Shown: piece after piece, positions 15,732-24,116 of the stretch
Numbering within the stretch: position 1 is the first letter of the stretch
Layout: the number at the start of each line of letters is the position of its first letter
Origin: Flavobacteriaceae bacterium PS02337
Lineage (GTDB): Bacteria > Bacteroidota > Bacteroidia > Flavobacteriales > Flavobacteriaceae
Assembly (NCBI GenBank): GCA_029959285.1
Contig: JASCOE010000014.1
Location: forward strand, 61,986-125,985
Direction: 5' to 3'
Length of the DNA stretch: 64,000 bases
The notes under the pieces: generated by a model
The model's input: the letters and a program-made list of their open reading frames with translations, nothing else
The model's database searches: none
Told to the model about the DNA's origin: nothing
Translations under genes and position numbers: made by a program

Positions 15732-17987
15732 ATGAAAAAATTAATTATTGCCACAATTTGTTTGGCATTTTATCCTGCTTCCGAAGTTTTTTCGCAAGAA
15801 GATAAAAAACAACAAGCCACAGATTCGATTAAAAAAATCACCAAAATTGTTGAATCAGACACCAAAGAAGAAAAAAATAGAAACGTAATGCTGAACGCGG
15901 CAAATAACACAGGACCGCGTGAAGTAAATATCGGACTTCCTTCATCTGTGGGAGGAATCACTATTCAAGAAAATGATTTGCCAGTGGTTTATTATTTCTG
16001 GCCAGAACTTCCAAATCGTGCTTGGAGACAAAGTACAAGTTTAGAAAAAACAGGTTTATTGAAAGTGGGAGAAGCTGCTATTACAACGGGAGATTTAGGT
16101 TTTGCCGTTAACTCGTACACAAAACTAGGAACTGATAAATTAGAAATTGTGGGTAATCTTTCGGGTTCAAGTTTTGGATGGATGAAAGGAGATTTAAACG
16201 TTTCTGGTCCGTTAGCTAAAGGCTGGTCTTATACAATGGGAGCCTACGCTAATTTTGATCCTAATTCTTTTGATTTGAAATTTGCTAAATACTCAGACAG
16301 AACGCAAATCTACAGAGCGGGTTTGACAAAGAAATTCAATAACGGAAAAGGTCAAATTAGTTTTTTGTATAAATATGCAAACTCAGCTTCATTAACGAAT
16401 TACGCGGTTTTCAGATATAAAGAAGGCGGAAAAGTCGAAGAATACAACGATTTTAGAATCGGACGTGATTCGTATATCGTGAATGACGGAACAATGAAAT
16501 TTAAAGATATTCTAACTGGCGAAACTAAATTTGCAGATATGGGCGGAAGCGATGCCGCAACAACGTCACACACTTTTGATATTTTAGGAAATTATGATTT
16601 ACCGAATGATTGGAAATTCAATTTCTCAACTCGTTTTCGTTACTCAGAAGCGTCTCAGTTAATTTCTATTCCACTTGGGATTTTTCAAGCAAGTGCTTCG
16701 GATAATTTTACTTATAAATCTACTGGAAATGCTTACGTTGGAAATGTAAATTCGATGTTAGGATTATACACAGACGGAACGCCTGTAAAAACGGCTATGT
16801 CAAGATTCGAAATCACTAAAAATGTCGAAAAACACAAATGGAGATTTGGTTTAACTGAATATTATTATCAAGTTGACGATTTTACATCAAACCGTTCTTT
16901 CTTTAACCAAACGGTTAGTGCAAATCCAGATAAATTGGTTCGTAACACGCCAGGCGGAACTTCAAACACAGACGCTGACGGATTTTACAATTACAATGTT
17001 GGAGGCGAATACCACAATGGTTTTGAAAATAAATTATCAGGTTATTTCTCTGATAATTGGACGGTTACAGATCGTTTTAGTTTAGCGTATGGAATTAATT
17101 TAAGATACCACAAACTAAAAGGAGATTATTACCTGACGCCAAGAACACCAGATTTAGTATTTGACCCAAGTCAGAAAACGTATTTTGATAACAATTGGTT
17201 TCATGTAGGAGGTTCGATTAATGCGGTTTATAAAGTAATAAAAAGCGCTGGAATTCTTGCTGACTTCACTTACACAGAAAAAAATGGTCAGTTAGAAAAT
17301 TATTCAGGGGCTGTAGCGCCTAACAATGCAAAATCTAAAAGTCCGTTGGCGGCATTTGGATTGTATTTCAACCAGAAAAATTTAAGTATTGTTTCTCAAG
17401 CCACTTATTTAACTAGAAATAATTACATATCGAGATTGAATTTAGTAAATCCGTCAGATGCAACACAGTCAGAAGTAGCAACGGTTTTCTACGATATTCA
17501 GACTTTGGGTTGGACAACTGACATTGTTGCTACGCCATTTAAAGGATTTAATCTGCATTATTTAATTACGTTTCAAGATCCAGTTTACAAAAACTACAAC
17601 TTTAATGCTTTTGGAAACAACTATTCTTATAACGATAAAAATGTTTTGGAAATTTCTAAAGTTTTGATGGAAATTGATCCGAGTTATACGTATAAAGATT
17701 TCAAGGTTTGGGCAAGTTTCCGTTATTTCAGCAAACAATATGCGAACTTAACAAACGCCTTGTATTTTGCGCCAAGATGGGAAACTTTTGGAGGCGTAAA
17801 CTACAAAATCAACAATCATTTTGATATTGGTTTAACGGCTGTAAACTTCTTAAATCAAACAGGAGCAAAAGGAACAATCAACGGAGCAGAGTTAATTACA
17901 GATGCTTCAGCTTATTACGATCAGCTTTTGGTTGGATCTTACATTCGTCCATTTACTTTGGAAGCTTCTCTTAATTTCAGATTCTAA
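15732..17987 (+). CDS. TonB-dependent outer-membrane receptor of a glycoside-uptake locus
   Basis: 751 residues, signal peptide to about residue 22 (YPASEVFSQ). The front part carries a plug-like domain (LNAANNTGPREVNIGLPSS, DLPVVYYFWPELPNRAWRQS). The remainder is beta-barrel with alternating aromatic strands and a terminal F (TLEASLNFRF). There is no carboxypeptidase-like or SusC-type N-terminus and no SusD partner. It sits 11 bp before the first GH3 gene, so uptake of the substrate or product of these glycosidases is likely. Controlled by the palindromes just upstream. Confidence 0.82.
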   Translation: MKKLIIATICLAFYPASEVFSQEDKKQQATDSIKKITKIVESDTKEEKNRNVMLNAANNTGPREVNIGLPSSVGGITIQENDLPVVYYFWPELPNRAWRQSTSLEKTGLLKVGEAAITTGDLGFAVNSYTKLGTDKLEIVGNLSGSSFGWMKGDLNVSGPLAKGWSYTMGAYANFDPNSFDLKFAKYSDRTQIYRAGLTKKFNNGKGQISFLYKYANSASLTNYAVFRYKEGGKVEEYNDFRIGRDSYIVNDGTMKFKDILTGETKFADMGGSDAATTSHTFDILGNYDLPNDWKFNFSTRFRYSEASQLISIPLGIFQASASDNFTYKSTGNAYVGNVNSMLGLYTDGTPVKTAMSRFEITKNVEKHKWRFGLTEYYYQVDDFTSNRSFFNQTVSANPDKLVRNTPGGTSNTDADGFYNYNVGGEYHNGFENKLSGYFSDNWTVTDRFSLAYGINLRYHKLKGDYYLTPRTPDLVFDPSQKTYFDNNWFHVGGSINAVYKVIKSAGILADFTYTEKNGQLENYSGAVAPNNAKSKSPLAAFGLYFNQKNLSIVSQATYLTRNNYISRLNLVNPSDATQSEVATVFYDIQTLGWTTDIVATPFKGFNLHYLITFQDPVYKNYNFNAFGNNYSYNDKNVLEISKVLMEIDPSYTYKDFKVWASFRYFSKQYANLTNALYFAPRWETFGGVNYKINNHFDIGLTAVNFLNQTGAKGTINGAELITDASAYYDQLLVGSYIRPFTLEASLNFRF

Positions 17988-17998
17988 ATTTTATTTCG

Positions 17999-20311
17999 AT
18001 GAAAAAAATAATTATAACTGCGGGTTTTGCTTTTTTTTTAAGCGTTACACTTCAGGCACAGCAAGCTAATTTTACGATTGTTAAAAATAATAAAGGTGCA
18101 GATTTGGGATATTCTCCCGAATCTGGCATCCAAATTTTGACTGTAAGTGGTAAAAAGTTCAAAGATTTAAACAAAAACGGAAAGCTGGATAAATATGAAG
18201 ATTGGCGCCTTTCGGCGGATGAAAGAGCGAAAGATTTAGCTTCAAAAATGTCGGTTGAACAAATTGCAGGTTTAATGCTTTACAGTCGTCATCAAGCTTT
18301 GCCAGCGGGAGTTGCAGGTTATAATGCAGGAACTTACAACGGAAAAATATTTCCAGAAAGTAATGCAAAAGCTTCAGATTTGACCGATCAGCAAAAAGCA
18401 TTTTTAAAAGAAGATAATCTTCGTCATGTTTTAATTACAAGTGTACAAAGTCCAGAAACTGCTGCTTTATGGAATAATAATATGCAAGCTTTTGTGGAAG
18501 GAATCGGACTTGGAATTCCGAGTAATACGAGTACAGATCCGCGTCATACGGCAAATGTAACTTCTGAATTCAACGCTGGAGCGGGAGGAACAATCTCAAT
18601 GTGGCCAGACGGATTAGGAATGGCTTCGACATTTGACCCAAAAATTGTAGAACAGTTTGGACAAATTGCAGCAAAAGAATATCGTGCATTAGGAATTGCA
18701 ACGGCTTTATCTCCGCAAATCGATTTAGGTTCTGAGCCAAGATGGTACAGAATTTCTATGACTTTCGGCGAAAGCCCAGCTTTAACCCGCGATATGGGAA
18801 GAGCATATATTGACGGCTTTCAAACGTCATACGGAAAAGACGAAATTAAAGACGGTTGGGGTTACAAAAGTGTAAACGCCATGGTAAAACATTGGCCAAG
18901 CGGTGGCGCTGAAGAAGGCGGACGCGACGGACATTGGGCGTACGGAAAATTTGCCGTTTACCCCGGAAATAATTTGCAGCAACATATTGATCCGTTTATT
19001 AATGGTGCTTTCAAATTGAAAGGAAAAACGAGTAAAGCTTCGGCTGTAATGCCTTATTACACCATCACTTTCGATCAGGATAAAAAATTCAATGAAAATG
19101 TTGCCAACGGTTACAGCAAATATATCATTACAGATTTATTGAGAGACAAATACGGTTACGATGGCGTTGTTTGTACCGATTGGTTGGTAACTGGTGACGA
19201 AGGAAAAACACCAAATCTTTTTGCCGGAAAACCTTGGGGAGTTGAAAATCTTTCTATCGATCAAAGACATTACAAAGCAATTATTGCGGGCGTAGATCAA
19301 TTTGGTGGAAACAATGATAAGAAACCAGTTTTAGCAGCGTACGAAATGGGAATTAAAGAATTTGGGGAATCTTTTATGAGAGCCAGATTTGAAAGATCGG
19401 CAGTTCGTTTGTTAAAAAACATTTTTAGAGTTGGACTTTTTGAAAATCCATATTTGAATGCGGAAGAAACAAAAGCAATTGTCGGTAATCCTGAGTTTAT
19501 GAAAGCAGGTTACGATGCACAATTAAAATCGGTTGTATTGTTGAAAAACAAAGCGGCAGTTTTGCCTTTAAAGGAAAAGAAAACCGTTTTTATCCCAAAG
19601 ATTTATACCGCTTCAACCAAAGATTGGTGGGGCGTTGCGAGTCAGCCAAAATTAGAATATCCTGTAAATCTGGAATTGATTAAGAAATATTACAATGTTA
19701 CCGAAGATCCTTCAAAAGCAGATTTTGCAATTGTTTTTGTAACCAGTCCACAAAGTTTAGAAGGTGGTTATGATTTAAAAGACAGACAAAAAGGAAGCAA
19801 TGGTTATGTGCCAATTTCTCTTCAATATGGAACTTACACAGCAACCGAAGCCAGAGCAAAAAGTATCGCAGCTGGAGATCAGGTAATTGATCCGACAATC
19901 AAAGACAGAACATACAAAAACAAAACGGTTACCGCTGCCAATACTATGGATTTGAGAACAATTCTCGATACCAAAGATATGATGAACGGAAAACCAGTTA
20001 TTGTTTCTGTTACAGCTAATAAACCAATGATTTTTAATGAATTTGAAAAAGAAGTTGACGGAATTGTGCTGAATTTCGGAGTTTCTTCTCAAGCAGTTTT
20101 AGACATTATTTCGGGAAAAGCAGAACCTTCAGGGTTATTGCCGGTACAAATGCCAGCCAATATGGAAACGGTTGAAAAACAATTTGAAGATGTTCCTTAT
20201 GATATGATTCCGCATAAAGACAGCGAAGGAAATGTTTATGATTTTGCTTTTGGATTGAATTGGAAAGGTATCATAAAAGATGCTCGAACGGAAGTTTATA
20301 AGAAGCAGTAA
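17999..20311 (+). CDS. GH3-family glycoside hydrolase
   Basis: 770 residues, secreted (signal peptide to about residue 22). Right after the signal lies an EF-hand-like calcium loop, DLNKNGKLDKYEDWRLS. The TIM-barrel domain carries the substrate-binding KHWPSGG and the nucleophile D394 in GVVCTDWL. The second alpha/beta domain starts near SVVLLKNKAAVLPL. The C-terminal fibronectin-like domain of many GH3 enzymes appears absent. Likely hydrolyses beta-linked glycosides (beta-glucosidase or beta-xylosidase class); the exact sugar cannot be read from the sequence. Confidence 0.9.
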   Translation: MKKIIITAGFAFFLSVTLQAQQANFTIVKNNKGADLGYSPESGIQILTVSGKKFKDLNKNGKLDKYEDWRLSADERAKDLASKMSVEQIAGLMLYSRHQALPAGVAGYNAGTYNGKIFPESNAKASDLTDQQKAFLKEDNLRHVLITSVQSPETAALWNNNMQAFVEGIGLGIPSNTSTDPRHTANVTSEFNAGAGGTISMWPDGLGMASTFDPKIVEQFGQIAAKEYRALGIATALSPQIDLGSEPRWYRISMTFGESPALTRDMGRAYIDGFQTSYGKDEIKDGWGYKSVNAMVKHWPSGGAEEGGRDGHWAYGKFAVYPGNNLQQHIDPFINGAFKLKGKTSKASAVMPYYTITFDQDKKFNENVANGYSKYIITDLLRDKYGYDGVVCTDWLVTGDEGKTPNLFAGKPWGVENLSIDQRHYKAIIAGVDQFGGNNDKKPVLAAYEMGIKEFGESFMRARFERSAVRLLKNIFRVGLFENPYLNAEETKAIVGNPEFMKAGYDAQLKSVVLLKNKAAVLPLKEKKTVFIPKIYTASTKDWWGVASQPKLEYPVNLELIKKYYNVTEDPSKADFAIVFVTSPQSLEGGYDLKDRQKGSNGYVPISLQYGTYTATEARAKSIAAGDQVIDPTIKDRTYKNKTVTAANTMDLRTILDTKDMMNGKPVIVSVTANKPMIFNEFEKEVDGIVLNFGVSSQAVLDIISGKAEPSGLLPVQMPANMETVEKQFEDVPYDMIPHKDSEGNVYDFAFGLNWKGIIKDARTEVYKKQ

Positions 20312-20342
20312 TTTAAATCTAACAGGTTTGCTGAATAAATAG

Positions 20343-20418
20343 GTCCCACGCAGATTTTAAACAGATTTGATTAAAATAGATCTGCGTTTATCTGCTTAAA
20401 TCCTTTTAAATCTGCGTG
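20343..20418. repeat. intergenic inverted repeat
   Basis: CACGCAGATTTTAAA (20347-20361) and TTTTAAATCTGCGTG (20404-20418) are inverted copies. A further AGATCTGCG lies between them. It resembles dispersed repeats seen between genes in Flavobacterium and separates the two GH3 genes. Confidence 0.6.
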
Positions 20419-20451
20419 AAAATTAATCAAGACTATTAAAAACTATATATT

Positions 20452-22899
20452 ATGAAACATACAGTTACAAAAACAGTGAGAGTAACGCTTTTAACAGCGC
20501 TTGTACTTTCTAGCTTGTCTTTTAACAAGTTACCAGATAACGAAACAGATCCAGTAATTACAATTAACGGATTTACTTTTGTTGATTCTAATAAAAATGG
20601 AAAATTAGATGCTTGGGAAGACACGCGTCTTTCTGTAAATCAGAGAATTGATGCGATTGTCAAAGAAATGACGAATGCAGAAAAAGTAGAGTTATTGATT
20701 GGAACAGGAATGCCAGGAATCGAAGTTTTAACTGGTCCTGTGGGAGATTCTAAACAAGGTCTGGTTCCAGGCGCGGCGGGAGGAACAGCAGCTTTTGAAC
20801 GATTCGGAATTCCAGCAACTGTTGTTGCAGATGGTCCAGCGGGATTAAGAATTGCGCCAACCAGAGAAAATGATTCTAAAACCTATTATGCAACGGCTTT
20901 TCCAGTAGGGACGGCTTTGGCTTCGACTTGGAATAAAGCGCTTTTGGAAGAAGTTGGAAAAGCAATGGGTAACGAAGTTAAAGAATATGGAGTTGATGTT
21001 TTATTAGCTCCAGCTTTGAACATTCACAGAAATCCATTAAACGGAAGAAATTTTGAATATTATTCTGAAGATCCTTTAATTTCTGGAAAAACAGCTGCGG
21101 CAATTGTAAACGGAATTCAGTCGCAAGGTGTTGGAACTTCAATCAAACATTTTGCTGTAAATAACGAAGAATCAAATCGTTTGACAATTAATGCACACGT
21201 TTCTGAAAGAGCAATTAGAGAATTGTATTTGAAAGGTTTTGAAATTACCGTTAAAGAATCGCAACCGTGGACCGTAATGTCTTCTTACAATAAATTGAAT
21301 GGAACTTATACGTCTGACAGAAAAGATCTTTTGACTCAGGTTTTAAGAGACGAATGGGGTTTCAAAGGAATCGTAATGACAGATTGGTTTGGTGGTTTTC
21401 CAGGTTTTGAAACCATTCAAAAAGGTTCAAATTCTGATGTTGTACAACAAATGATTGCTGGAAATGATTTATTGATGCCGGGAATTCCAGTCCAGAAAAA
21501 AGCATTGTTGGCGGCATTAGATTCTGGAAAATTATCTCAGGAAGTGGCAAATGTAAACGTGAAAAGAATTTTAGAATATGTTTTCCGTACTCCAACTTTC
21601 GCAAAATACAAATACAGCGACAAACCAAACTTAGATCAAAATGCTGCGGTAACAAGAAAAGCGGCGGCAGAAGGAATGGTTTTACTTAAAAACGAAAAAA
21701 ATGCTTTGCCTTTCGCTGACAAGCAAAAAGAAGTTTCTTTATTTGGAGTTACTTCATACGCTTGGATTACAGGCGGAACAGGAAGCGGAAGTGTGAATAA
21801 CAAACATACGGTTTCTCTTTTAGAAGGTTTGAATGCAGCTGGTTACAAATTAGATAAAGAATTAGTTGACTTGTACACGCCACACGCTGAAAAAGAAGTC
21901 GCGGTTGAAAAAGAAAATAGAAAAGCAAGAGGAATTTTGGCTTTGCCAGAAAGACTTCCAGAATTGAAAATGGACGATGCTTTTATCGCTAAAAAAGCGG
22001 CAAGTTCTGAAATTGCATTTGTGACTTTAGGAAGAAATTCTGGAGAAGGCGGAGATAGAGTTGTCAATAATGATTTTAATATGGCTGACGAAGAAATTCT
22101 AATGTTGGATAAAATCTCAAAAGCTTTTCACGCAAAAGGCAAAAAAGTAGTTGTTATTTTAAATATTGGCGGAGTAATCGAAACAGCTTCTTGGAAAGAT
22201 AAAGTAGATGCTATTTTATTAGCTTGGCAGCCAGGTCAAGAAGGCGGACATTCTGTTGCCGATGTGGTTTCAGGAAAAATAAATCCGTCTGGAAAATTGA
22301 CGATGACTTTCCCAGCGAAATATTCCGATACACCTTCGGCTAAAAATTTCCCAGGTTTTCCAATTGACAATCCAAAAGAGGTAACGTATGAAGAAGGCGT
22401 TTATGTTGGGTACCGTTATTTCAATACTTTCAACATTAAACCTTCTTACGAATTTGGTTTTGGAAGTTCGTATACAACTTTTGAATATTCTGGAATTAAG
22501 TTAAGTTCTCCAACTTTCAAAGATAAATTGACGGTTTCTGTAACGGTTAAAAATACAGGAAAAGTCGCTGGAAAAGAAGTAGTACAATTGTATCTTTCTG
22601 CACCTTCAAAATCTATAGATAAACCGAAAGAAGAATTAAAAGCTTTCGCTAAAACAAAAGAATTGAAACCAGGAGAAAGCGAAACGCTGACTTTGACTTT
22701 ATCGCCAAAAGATTTAGCTTCTTTCTTAGAAAATAAAAGTGCGTGGGTTGCTGAAGCAGGACAATACAATGTTCTTGTGGGAGCATCTTCATTAAATATT
22801 AAACAAAAAGCATCATTTTCGGTTGTAAATGAAATTACAGTTGAAAAAGTGAAGAAAGCTTTCGAACTAGATTCAAAGTTTACTGAACTTAAACCTTAG
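20452..22899 (+). CDS. GH3-family beta-glucosidase with fibronectin III-like C-terminus
   Basis: 815 residues with an N-terminal signal. It also has the calcium loop DSNKNGKLDAWEDTRLS near residue 45. Active-site features are GPAGLRI, KHFAVNNEESNR and the nucleophile D311 in GIVMTDWFGG. The second domain carries GMVLLKNEKNALPF and a Glu-containing RNSGEGGDR, the region of the usual acid/base. The last about 100 residues (TVSVTVKNTGKVAGKEVVQLYLS) form the fibronectin III-like domain. Distinct in architecture from the upstream GH3, so the two probably cleave different linkages of one substrate. Confidence 0.92.
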   Translation: MKHTVTKTVRVTLLTALVLSSLSFNKLPDNETDPVITINGFTFVDSNKNGKLDAWEDTRLSVNQRIDAIVKEMTNAEKVELLIGTGMPGIEVLTGPVGDSKQGLVPGAAGGTAAFERFGIPATVVADGPAGLRIAPTRENDSKTYYATAFPVGTALASTWNKALLEEVGKAMGNEVKEYGVDVLLAPALNIHRNPLNGRNFEYYSEDPLISGKTAAAIVNGIQSQGVGTSIKHFAVNNEESNRLTINAHVSERAIRELYLKGFEITVKESQPWTVMSSYNKLNGTYTSDRKDLLTQVLRDEWGFKGIVMTDWFGGFPGFETIQKGSNSDVVQQMIAGNDLLMPGIPVQKKALLAALDSGKLSQEVANVNVKRILEYVFRTPTFAKYKYSDKPNLDQNAAVTRKAAAEGMVLLKNEKNALPFADKQKEVSLFGVTSYAWITGGTGSGSVNNKHTVSLLEGLNAAGYKLDKELVDLYTPHAEKEVAVEKENRKARGILALPERLPELKMDDAFIAKKAASSEIAFVTLGRNSGEGGDRVVNNDFNMADEEILMLDKISKAFHAKGKKVVVILNIGGVIETASWKDKVDAILLAWQPGQEGGHSVADVVSGKINPSGKLTMTFPAKYSDTPSAKNFPGFPIDNPKEVTYEEGVYVGYRYFNTFNIKPSYEFGFGSSYTTFEYSGIKLSSPTFKDKLTVSVTVKNTGKVAGKEVVQLYLSAPSKSIDKPKEELKAFAKTKELKPGESETLTLTLSPKDLASFLENKSAWVAEAGQYNVLVGASSLNIKQKASFSVVNEITVEKVKKAFELDSKFTELKP

Positions 22900-22916
22900 G
22901 TTTTAATTAGTTAGTT

Positions 22917-22953
22917 AAAAAGCCGTCTCGATTTTTTTTGAGGCGGCTTTTTT
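22917..22953 (+). terminator. Rho-independent terminator after the GH3 pair
   Basis: AAAAAGCCGTCTC pairs with GAGGCGGCTTTTT (one G-U pair), followed by a T-run. It closes the TonB-GH3-GH3 unit. Confidence 0.8.
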
Positions 22954-23139
22954 GTTGTAATGAACTTTTTTAAATTTTTATTCTGAAAGACTTTACAGTA
23001 TTAAATCATAATTTTTATAGGATTGCCAGTGTTTTTTTATGTAAAAATTAGCGGAAATGCTATAAACTTAACTGTTTTATAAATAGTTACTTAGCTTTTC
23101 AGAAAATCAAACATTTTATAAATCGAAAAATGAATTATT

Positions 23140-23484
23140 ATGAAAGCATTAAAAGTTACGACAATCCTAAGTTTGATTTTTTTTACTGGAATCCTATTTT
23201 CTTGTAAAAACAATCAAGACGGATATAGCGACAAAATAGATACTGTTATCTCGCCTATGGATAGCGCAGATAGTAAAGCAGAAAGTAAAACAGATAGCAT
23301 AAAAAGTGAAGAACATATAGAAACTAATATTGAAACTACACAAAAAAACGGATCTGAAAGTACGGCAGGAACAGGAAGCGGACCTGGAGAAAGTTCGCAA
23401 GATGGGGCGACTTATACCACTTCTACAGGTGTTCAGAAAGATAGTTTAAGACCAGAACAAAAAGTTCCGAAAAAGAAAAAATAA
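23140..23484 (+). CDS. small Ser/Thr/Asp-rich lipoprotein, unknown function
   Basis: 114 residues. Signal peptide with lipobox ILFSC (Cys22). The mature part is low-complexity and acidic (SKAESKTDSIKSEEHIET, a Gly-rich STAGTGSGPGESSQDG) with a lysine-rich tail KVPKKKK. It looks disordered. The layout (lipobox, KNN or KKN, DT/DS-rich middle, KKK end) resembles the 74-residue protein downstream, so the two may be related. Confidence 0.6.
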   Translation: MKALKVTTILSLIFFTGILFSCKNNQDGYSDKIDTVISPMDSADSKAESKTDSIKSEEHIETNIETTQKNGSESTAGTGSGPGESSQDGATYTTSTGVQKDSLRPEQKVPKKKK

Positions 23485-23613
23485 GTACACATTTGCTTAG
23501 TTTTTATGGTTTGATTTCTATAAAAGGTTGTTTAAATTGTGTAATTGAATAATCTACCGATGTTTTATTTTTATTAAATATTAATTATAGTATTAATTAA
23601 AAAATAAATATTT

Positions 23614-23838
23614 ATGAAAACGCTATTAAAAACTAAGATTACATTCTTGATTGTTTTAGCTGGATTAGCATTTTCTTGTAAAAAGAATGAAAGCAAAATA
23701 GCTGATTCGACATATGATTCTATTCAAAAAACAATTGATACAGTTGGACCCGAAGTAGATACTATTATGGATGATACACTTACTTTAACAGGAAATGATA
23801 CAATTGTAGTCAAAAAAGATTCGATCAAGAAAAAGTAA
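23614..23838 (+). CDS. small lipoprotein related to the preceding one
   Basis: 74 residues. Signal peptide ending in AFSC (Cys22), then a short Asp/Thr-rich segment (IDTVGPEVDTIMDDTLTL) and a KKDSIKKK tail. No family recognised. It has its own upstream AT-rich region and a terminator 22 bp after the stop, so it is probably transcribed alone. Confidence 0.6.
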   Translation: MKTLLKTKITFLIVLAGLAFSCKKNESKIADSTYDSIQKTIDTVGPEVDTIMDDTLTLTGNDTIVVKKDSIKKK

Positions 23839-23860
23839 TTTCAACTAAATAAAAAAAACT

Positions 23861-23894
23861 AAAAAGCTAAATCTAATTAGGTTTGGCTTTTTTG
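23861..23894 (+). terminator. Rho-independent terminator
   Basis: AAAAAGCTAAATCT pairs with AGGTTTGGCTTTTT through G-U-tolerant pairing, followed by a T-run, directly after the 74-residue lipoprotein. Confidence 0.7.
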
Positions 23895-24116
23895 ATTCTA
23901 AAAGAATAAACAATTAAGAGATTCAGCTAAATAACGATACAATTAAAAGTGTTTTTATTTATATTTGATTAGGCTATTTATCATTCTAATATTTTTTAAT
24001 ATTAAATATTTTGGACAGCATTTTTTCATTTTAGTTGAGTGTCTTTTTTAGATACAAATAATTAATAATTAAAAGTTTAAAAAGTAAAAACAGCTTTTCT
24101 TATATGTTGATGCCCA

